A DNA stretch of 14,333 bases from Terana coerulea (lineage: Eukaryota > Basidiomycota > Agaricomycetes > Polyporales > Phanerochaetaceae): positions 1 through 14,333 of the forward strand of contig JAKOGH010000219.1 of the NCBI GenBank assembly GCA_024811115.1. Reading direction: 5' to 3'. The notes below the pieces were generated by a model that was not told where the DNA came from, searched no databases, and saw only the letters and a program-made list of their open reading frames with translations. The position numbers and the translations under genes are program-made. Shown here piece by piece: positions 7,322 through 14,333 of this stretch. Position 1 is the stretch's first letter; each line of letters starts with the position of its first letter.

Positions 7322-9722
7322 TCAAGCAGACGGCGCAGTGGCAGGCCGTGGCACAACCACGCGGCAGGGTACGACAACGCCATAGAAGTGGCCCATCATC
7401 GCCTCCGCATGCGTCGCCGTCAGGTTTGTGAGCGGATGGGTCGCGTTCTATCGTCCCATGCGGCATTGTGTTACGTTCGGGAATTGTCGCAAGTGCAGGA
7501 CAGGGTGCGTAAGCATACGTGTGAACGCAGAAGACGTAGGGCCGAGGTGAAGTGTGAAATAGTCGACTGGTTAGTTTCCGTCGTGCGCGAAAATGGGTAG
7601 AGGACGTACGACGCGATTCCCGCTTCCACCAACGTACACCGCCGTACCCTCGTCCTCGACCCAACTCAGCGTGTCCACGAATGCACGTTTCCGGAGCTCT
7701 TCTAGCTGCACATCTATTAGACGAACAGTTGTAAGCGTGGTTCCAGAGTCAAAGTACCAGCTTGTAGCTGACACGCCGACATAGAAGCAGTAAGAGCAGC
7801 ATAAGCATCATAAGTCTAACATGAAAACCAGGTCACCGAGAACGGCCAGGCCGTCTCTCCAGGTTGGTATAGTGTAATCATCCGCTCGCTCCCGTACAAA
7901 AATGACATACTCACCGTTTTCACCTGTGACCACCGGCTTATCTATGCAATCGAAGACATTGTCAGCAAGTCCCTATCGAAATATCACCAACACCAGCAAG
8001 CAGATGTCATATAACGGATCATGCTCATCACGTGGGCTCGACGCCCATCGGATGGTACAGCAAAATGTTTGTTTTAATCGCGCGTGCACTTCCCATTTCT
8101 ACTACGCGCGAAACGGACGACTCACCAGTCTGCGTGCGTTCGCGGGTGTCCCACGCCTTGTCAAGCTGATGTCTGCGCTCGGACGATGGCCGGACGTGGT
8201 GCTGTGCGGCAGAGAGGCCGGAGAGGCAGTAGAGTGTGTGATACGCGTCAGCGGGCCTAAGAAAAAACGAGCATGATTGGTGTCAGCTCGAGCTGGACAG
8301 GGATGTATGGGGAAAGGAGGGGGAGTGAGAAAGAAGTAATGAGATGCCTATATGCGCATAAAAGAGAGAATGGAGGGCGAGGAAATTTAAGACTCACTTT
8401 GGTGGCTTGTCAACTAGCCCGCCCGCGGAATGCTGCGCAGCATACAGGATATACTCTTGGAGCGCCTCGCGGTCCCACACTGTCTCGCCTGTGCACATGG
8501 ACATGAGTCCGATGGCCTTCAGCAGTACACCGTCAACGACAGAGCGCACCGTCTTCGTCCGTCCAGTGCTCCTCGCCCTCACCTTCTACTGCTCCCTTGC
8601 TAGCTGTTTTCTATCTCAACAGAACGCGCTTGAAAGATGTAATTGCGACGCACCCGCATCATGTTCGTGTTTCCCAACACCCAGCAGACCCTCAACAAGC
8701 ACACCGCACCCACCAACCCACCACGAGTAACATCCATCCACAAGCTTGTTCGTCCGCCCGCGGAAGCCGCCTAGTTCAGTCGCACCGCCCTGCATCTGGG
8801 TCGTCCATCTCAGCAGAGCCTGGAGGTTGATGCTTGGTCTTGCGGCCGACGGGTAATGTGTTTGGATATATGGCTGTAAGAGCACCCACGAGGCGGTTGC
8901 GCAAAAGGCGTAGCCGCCGTGTGCTTCGCCAAGTGGTGGACGCGGTGCGTTAGGCGTGCTTGACTCGCCGCCGGCGAAGGCCCAGCCGGGGAAGCTCGCG
9001 CTGCCGAATCCGCCTTCGTACGTCTGGCAGCTCGCGATAAACTCGGGTGTGCCGGCGCACAGCTCGGGTGTAAGGATATTAAGGAGCGTCGCAACGGCCA
9101 AGAGACAATATATGCCTCTTAACATTGTCAGCGTTTGCACGTGAAATCGATGAAGAAGCTCACCGAACGTCGACCTCGCCGTGCTGCGAGACGAGAAACG
9201 AGCCATCGGGTTGCTTCAAGCTCATGAAGAACCGGTACATCTTCGCCCGGTCCACCGCGTCCCAGCCCCCGTTCGCGCCTGAGTAGCCCGCGATTGCGAG
9301 CGCGGACACCGCCGCATAGGTCGGCAACAGATGCGGCATCTGGCCTGGACCACCTGCAAATCCTCCTTCGCTGTGCTGCAGCGCCATAATCGTGTCGATG
9401 GCCCGTCTCCGTGTCTTCTCGTCCAGACCAACACCCAGCACGGCGAAGCCCTGCAGCGTCCAGAAGAAGAGCCACGGCTGCGAAGCATCCTGCGACATGT
9501 AGCGTGCGGGGAAGCCCTGGACGAGGTTTCGCAGGAGAAACTGCAAATGGGCATCGCGCTTGAGTGGCGGTGTTGGGTCGGAAGGTGAAGCGGGGAGGCG
9601 AGGGCGGAGAGGTATCGCGCTTTGAGGATTGTCTCTGTCGCGATCTGTACATCGGACGTCGGCGTCGGGTACCCGTCTGTCGGTGTGGAATGTAGCTGTC
9701 GTGCAGCGTACGCCGTCGCCAT
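7322..9722 (-). CDS. RAM1: Protein farnesyltransferase beta subunit
   Basis: This is the catalytic subunit of CaaX farnesyltransferase, which with the alpha subunit attaches farnesyl to Ras-type GTPases and fungal mating pheromones in the cytosol. Eight exons fit in phase: 9722-9164, 9117-8654, 8588-8550, 8488-8398, 8256-8126, 7941-7915, 7713-7610 and 7447-7322, giving about 513 residues. The prenyltransferase repeats are clear: GGFAGGPGQMPHLLPTYAAV, SLKQPDGSF with EVDVR, CQTYEGGFGSASFPGWAFAG, GEAHGGYAFCATASW and GGFRGRTNKLVDGCYSWWVG. The zinc ligands are present: Asp and Cys in LVDGCYSWW, and His in DAYHTLYCLSGLS. The end NATHPLTNLTATHAEAMMGH then FYG is typical, followed by a short Val/Pro tail. 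The ATG at 9722 was chosen because TPTDGYPTPTS fits the family N-terminus. One frame break lies in exon 1 at a G run (9592-9595). The gene is divergent from the BTB gene. Confidence 0.93.
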
Positions 9723-10411
9723 CGTCGGCGTTGGTGTAGTATGTACGAGAGGTGGTGTGGGTATGTAGGGCAAAAGAGAGGTTGGTGGTAAGAGGTAGAG
9801 AATGGTAGAGAACAATTGCCCGAAGAGCGTGACGGGGAAACACGGTGACGTCACGTCACTTCATCTGTGACGACCGTGCCGTCGCCAGTCGCGTCGGGTG
9901 CAATTCAAGCGTAATTAACCAAACTTAAGAACAGCATCAGTTCCAGCTTCAAGTTTGAATTAACGAGCATATAATCATTAAGAGACAGCATTATTGCTAT
10001 CGCCCTGCGGAAATACTTTCACGTAATCCGCTTAGGAACAATGTGAACCAGTACTAGGTGAGTAAGTATCCCGAAGGAGGATTCAGTTCGCGACAAAAAT
10101 ATCGAACAAGTATCATAGTGTACAATGATGAATCCGCGCCATGAAAGATACTAATCAACAGTTTTCTCAGGAACAAATAACAACGACCTCTCCTGCAGGC
10201 CGTGGGAATACTGCTTCAGCCAATCACAAAGTCATTCGTTTCGCGCGCGTCTCAGCGCCTAATACGCGATTTGGACTTAGACTCTTTCTTCGTGGTCGCT
10301 CGCCGCTAGCCACACGAGAATCGGCTACGGTATGTACCAGTGAACAAGATCCTCAATGCGCATATATTTATGGTACTTGTATATTACTTAGAGGCGTAAG
10401 TCCGAGCACGG
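9723..10411. promoter_or_regulatory. Divergent intergenic region between RAM1-like and BTB genes
   Basis: These 689 bp separate two start codons pointing away from each other and must hold both promoters. Next to the RAM1-like ATG the minus strand is pyrimidine-rich (9723-9840), as fungal 5' leaders often are. A CRE-type palindrome sits at 9846-9853. An AT-rich part (about 9900-10010) contains an imperfect inverted repeat (AACCAAACTTAAG near 9917 against CTTCAAGTTTGAATT near 9947). The open plus frame at 10141-10518 shows no family features and overlaps the BTB start in another frame, so I do not call it. Confidence 0.6.
9846..9872. promoter_or_regulatory. CRE/ATF-type sites (TGACGTCA plus half sites)
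   Basis: A full palindromic TGACGTCA is at 9846-9853, immediately followed by CGTCA (9854-9858) and, 9 bp on, TGACG (9868-9872). This is the consensus of CREB/ATF bZIP factors. It lies 124 bp upstream of the farnesyltransferase ATG, a natural promoter distance. Function is inferred from the motif only. Confidence 0.5.
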
Positions 10412-13400
10412 ATGTCCACGCCCACGCGCGTACGCGTAAAGGCCGAGCCTACTTCGCCGACCAAGTCATCTACAGGGGCTGCACGGCCGACTACCGTTGC
10501 CGGCATTCTCGGGCGTGAATCTCATAATATCAAGAGGGAGTCAACTGTCGACACTGTCGAGGTCGGCGAGCTGCGGAAGTCGGGGCGACAGGAGAGCCCG
10601 ATTGAGATAGAGGATAGCAGTGACGAGGAGGACTGGCGGGCCGTCAACGCGCAGATGGACGGACCGGCCAGCGGAGACGATAATCTTGAAAAAGCTGGAG
10701 AGAGCGTAGAAAACGAAGAGGACAAGGACGAGGGCGGCCGCGAGGCGGAAGCCCACGATGAGCCGAACGAGGTGCACGAGCTGGACCCTGGCGCAAAAAT
10801 GGATCAAGAACGTGAAGAGGTGCCCGAGGTGCAATCTGACGGCGAGACGGACGAGCTGGACTACATTGACCCGCCCGAACCTGTCGGGCCAGTCGTTCCT
10901 TCTCTGCAGCCAGCAGCGGAGCAGGAGCCTGAGCTCGCCAGGAAAGACTCTGGGAACGACGTACGTAGCGCGTCCGTAGGCGAAAAGAAGGAGACGCAGA
11001 TGAGGGGCGGGAAGATGACAAGCTCGAGGAAGAGATGCCAGACAAGGATGTGGAAATGGGCGACGAGCACCTGTCCGCGTCAGAACAGGAGGAGGAGTGG
11101 CCACCGGAGGACCAGATGAAAGTGGAGAAGGGAGAAGAAGTACAGGGCGCGGGACTTTCAGAAATACAACGGGACGACGATATGGACGTCGAGCCTGGCC
11201 CTGGCCCTGAACTAGCTCAGGAAGGCACTTCAGCACGAACTGAAAAACAACGCGAGGATGGACAGTCCGTCGCGGCTGAGAAACCGAATGAAGACGTTCA
11301 ACAAGCCGAAAACGCGGACGGCGAGGTGGACCTCTTCCGTGCATCGCCTTCACCATCGCCGTCGCCGTCACACCCCGACCCCCACTTCCGCATCCGCAGC
11401 ACCCACCACCGGGAACGTAAATTCTGTGCCTCTGAGCATTCAGAATGGTATTCGCCCACAAGTACCTGCAGCTGGCGTCCTTGTAGCTGCAGTAGCTGTA
11501 GCCTCGTCCCTGCGCGCCCCCAGATTCCATTCGCCGGCGCCATTGTCGTCTCCCTCACGTTCGCCGTCGCCGTCGCAGGACCCCGTTGCTGCGCGCATAC
11601 ATGCATTGGCAGCACTGGTCGAGCCCCGCTCATCCGTCCCCACGACACCTACCGAGGCCGTGCCTGAGCCTATTTCCAGCCAGCCAGCGTCTCAGCAGGA
11701 CACCGCGAAGCCAAAACCAAAACCAAGACCACGCACGCAGTCCCTGTCCTCGCAAACGCCAAGTTCACAGCCTATTCCCCAGTTCGCAGCGAGCTCGAGC
11801 ACAATCAGACGGAAACGCCCTTTTGCGATGATGAGCGCGAGTCAGCCCGTGTTCTCCACCACCTCCAAAAGCCGGCCTCTCAGAATTCCCGCGCATACAG
11901 CGTGCATGGATCGTCCGACATCGAGGTTGAAGACGATAGGCCGAAGGCGGAGGTCCTCGATGAGGAAGAGTCGCAGATGCGGCCGCCTGCCGTCAAGCGT
12001 GTTCGTACGAGCGGGTCGGCTTCACCCGCCGTCGAGTCGCGCACTATCGACTTCCGGCGCATGAACGGCGCGGCACGGCGGCAGACTACCGCCAACGGCC
12101 TCACCAGCGGTCTGTCCGCCCTTGGCGTTGCAGGCCCAAGCAACCTGAACGGCGCGATCGGCAGAGGAAACGCCAACGTGCACACAAGCACACGACGCAC
12201 TGGCATACGGACGGCAGTGTCATACTACAGTTCGGCGGCGTGCAGTTCCAGTTGCACCGCTCGCGCCTGTCGCGCGCGTCGCCTTTCCTTGACGCGGTAT
12301 TTGAGTCGCACGGCGAGCTAGTGCGGAATGATGCGCTCACTGTCGACGCGGGTACGGAGGGGTTGGAGAACGGTACCGGGGGTGAGGACAAAGCATGCGC
12401 GTGGCGCGACACGGCGTGGCACGTGCGACGTCCGTATTGTTCGTTGTCGAGGGTGTGGACCCGGAGGATTTCGAGCAACTGCTAAACGCTCTGGATGACG
12501 CAATGTACGCCTCTCTCTCGTTTTCAACTCAACTAAGCTGAATGAAAATCTCGCACAGAAACTTCATATACACGCCGCCCCCGTTTAGCGACCTCGCCGC
12601 CCTCCTGCGCGCAAGCGCGTCGCTCAACTTCAAGCAGCTCGCGACGTACGCGATGCAAGCTCTGGAGGGCATGTGGCCGTCATCTCTTCCGCCCTTCACC
12701 CCATCATCCGCCACGAATGCCCGCAACCACATCAAGAAGTCGCGCTCACGCTCGCGGTCCGTCTTCCCGCACCAGCCAGCGCACGCACCACTGGGCACCG
12801 CCGCCGACGCAGAGGAGACCATCGTGCTTGCACGCGCCTTCTCTCGACCATCCCTACTGAAACGCGCGTTCTACGAGCTCCTGCGCGCGCCGAGCCTCCA
12901 CCAAAGCGTCGAGCGCGAGTTCCTCGAGGAGGGGAGCGAGCAGGGGAGGAAGCGCAGGGTGGAGCGCGTTGAGTTGGTGCGGATGGTGAAGGCGAGAGAG
13001 GAGCTGTGCGCGCTGTGGGCGCGCGGCAGGCCTCCCGCCAGACGAGCGAGATTTCCCGTGTCCACTCGCCGTGGCGCGCGTGCCGGATGCAGCCACTGCG
13101 AATGAGGCTCATGCAAGCTCGCAGGTCCCCTCCGGCGATCAAGCAAAGCAGACGGTCACCAAGAACGAACCCGCACGGGCAACGTGTGCCGCCGCCCACG
13201 CCTCCCTCCTGCCCATCTGGCGCGCGACGGTGATCGACAGCGAGCTCTTCGCGGAGTGGATGAACGACCCTGTCGGTGGGTTTGTTGCGCTCTGCGCGCT
13301 CGCCGACACTTGGCGGCAGAAGGGCTTCTGCGACGGCTGCGTGCGGAGTTGGTGCGCCGGCTGGCGCGCAGCGCGAGAAAGTGTGGCGTGATTTGGACGT

Positions 13401-13467
13401 ATGGCTTGACTTGGAAGTTGCTGAGGACGCGGAGAAGGTGGAGGAGGAGGATGCAGTGAAAGAGTAA
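10412..13467 (+). CDS. BTB/POZ-domain protein with long disordered N-terminus (frame-broken)
   Basis: About 1000 residues are implied if the breaks are ignored. Residues 1-300 are acidic and low-complexity, starting MSTPTRVRVKAEPTSPTKSS and including PIEIEDSSDEED. A Ser/Pro/Thr/Ala-rich stretch follows to about 12190. The BTB domain begins with HWHTDGSVILQFGGVQFQLH, then RSRLSRASPFLDAVFESHGE, and after a break VEGVDPEDFEQLLNALDDA. Intron GTACGC...CACAG is at 12505-12558. It resumes at 12559 with FIYTPPPFSDLAALLRASAS, ALEGMWPSSLPPF, ETIVLARAFSRPSLLKRAFY and ELLRAPSLHQSVE, as in basidiomycete BTB proteins, and ends with WRQKGFCDGCVRSW and REKVWRDLDVWLDL before TAA (13465-13467). Frame changes near 10988, 11370, 11878, 12187, 12393, 13029 and 13365 break it. 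No stop interrupts the sensible frame between them, so assembly errors or recent loss are both possible. BTB domains mediate dimerisation and Cullin-3 or chromatin contacts; the exact role is unknown. Confidence 0.75.
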
Positions 13468-13833
13468 GGATGAGGTGTAGCGCGCTCGTAGATCTTAGCA
13501 TCTCCTGGTTATTGTATTTCTTGAGACAGCCGTCCTTGGCTATGTCACGTATGTCCTATGCTATAAATGTCGCGTTCGTTCATGTATCATCCATAAGATT
13601 CTGCTTGCAAGATTTATTATTTGACACTTCAGTGCTATGATGCAAAACTGCGCGCATAAATACATATGAACATACACAGCCATCACGAACTAGATTTTAG
13701 GCTTTAGAGAAATGTCATATCAAGAGATAAAGGCGGGTGTATACACTACTTACGACAAGCGCTTCCCCTACACAACGCTGGCGTTCTCAGCAAATGCGAT
13801 GCCTTTCACTGCGAGAGGATTAGCACTTTGGTC
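13468..13833. other. Convergent intergenic region with 3' ends
   Basis: This region lies between the BTB stop codon and the stop codon of the membrane-protein gene on the other strand, so it should hold both 3' untranslated regions. The plus strand contains a T-rich TTATTGTATTTCTTGAGAC stretch about 43 bp after the BTB stop and CATAAATACAT near 13656, possible polyadenylation context. No ORF or repeat of note was seen. Confidence 0.5.
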
Positions 13834-14333
13834 TCAGACTTCAATGAGCTCTTGGGTGCTTTTCTCCTGATCGCAATCAACCTCAACCTGAATCCCCTCG
13901 TTGAAGCCGCCCACGGCTGAGTTTGCCGGCGTGGAGTCGGTTGTGGCAGTGCTCAGGGTTCTGCACATCCCGGTCGGGTTTGTTCTCGCCGCAAATACGC
14001 TGCTGACGGTCGCATTGTAACGCTCGACAGCCTTGTTGCCCGGAGAAAGGCCCAGACGGACAAGCATCAAGATGGTCGTAGGCACCAGGCCCTGCAAAAC
14101 GTCAATTACATTACGTATTTCCAGAGATTTAGCACGGGACGCACAAAGAGGGCGCTTGCAAATCCAGTACGATATGGGCCGCGGGATTGTTCAGCTGTCC
14201 AAGTACAAGTGCAGCAACCTGATTTTCAATTTAAGGGATGAGATTTTCTGGCTATACAGCTCAAGTATACTCACGTTTGAAGATGCGAGGACCGCGCCCG
14301 ACTCAACGATCATGAGCGCAACGTTTGTGTACG
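13834..14333 (-). CDS. 7TM-like fungal membrane protein of unknown function, C-terminal part
   Basis: The gene enters from the right edge; its N-terminus is outside the window. Exon pieces: 14333-14275 (YTNVALMIVESGAVLASSN), intron GTGAGT...TCAG 14219-14274, exon 14218-14145 (VAALVLGQLNNPAAHIVLDL), intron GTGCGT...GCAG 14092-14144, and a last exon 14091-13834 (GLVPTTILMLVRLGLSPGNK, then a hydrophilic tail of about 65 residues) with a TGA stop. An amphipathic segment with V-E-S, a second helix with L-N-N-P, and G-[LI]-V-P-T with V-R-L-G-L is the signature I associate with a large group of uncharacterised Agaricomycete multi-pass proteins. Joining exons 2 and 3 as written leaves the phase off by one base, so one junction or base may be wrong. 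The tail is acidic at its end and cytosolic by inference. Confidence 0.65.

Noticed and set aside
7244..7600. A 118-codon open frame on the plus strand
   Set aside because: It lies antisense to the last farnesyltransferase exon (NATHPLTNLT...) and the preceding intron.
10141..10518. A 125-codon open frame on the plus strand upstream of the BTB gene
   Set aside because: No recognisable motif, and it overlaps the BTB start in a different frame; likely promoter sequence.
10541..11530. A 329-codon open frame on the minus strand
   Set aside because: It is the complement of the acidic, low-complexity BTB N-terminus. GC-rich repetitive codons keep the opposite strand open; no family motif is visible.
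1..14333. CRISPR arrays, bacterial operons, rRNA or phage features
   Set aside because: The spliced genes and element types are eukaryotic; no regularly spaced repeats or rRNA-like sequence were seen.

Overview
The window looks like nuclear DNA of a filamentous basidiomycete, probably an Agaricomycete and perhaps Polyporales (inference). Conserved exons are split by short introns of about 45-200 bp with GTRNGY donors and YAG acceptors. The families recognised are typical of mushroom-forming fungi: a FunK1-type kinase, a C2/STAND (NLR-like) relic, a BTB protein with a long disordered N-terminus, a 7TM-like orphan membrane protein and a Copia retroelement.

Left half (1-7030): a graveyard of mobile elements and broken accessory genes. 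Positions 1-2166 are the 3' part of a decayed Ty1/Copia element: pol linker, reverse transcriptase, RNase H, polypurine tract and 3' LTR. It abuts the right part of a non-autonomous hAT-like element (to 2790), which sits about 20 bp inside an intron of a minus-strand C2-domain/STAND-type pseudogene (2811-3720). After a long stretch with no confident genes comes a solo LTR of the same Copia family (5651-5942) with a perfect 5-bp target duplication. It is followed immediately by a 360-bp hAT-like MITE (5951-6310) carrying telomere-like GGGTAA repeats and an 8-bp near-perfect target duplication. The MITE borders a fragment of a fungal kinase (FunK1-like) gene on the minus strand.

Right half (7322-14333): conserved genes. 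A complete eight-exon gene for the protein farnesyltransferase beta subunit (RAM1-like) runs on the minus strand (9722 to 7322). It is divergent from a large BTB/POZ-domain gene on the plus strand (10412-13467), and the two share a 689-bp intergenic region with a CRE/ATF-type palindrome. The 3' end of a minus-strand gene for a 7TM-like fungal membrane protein of unknown function enters from the right edge.

The RAM1-like gene has one apparent single-base frame break and the BTB gene at least seven, with sensible coding sequence between the breaks. That points either to indel errors in the assembly or, for the BTB gene, to recent pseudogenisation. I found no clear undescribed system. The most unusual items are the telomere-repeat-bearing MITE nested against a solo LTR, and the BTB protein with SUMO-type motifs.
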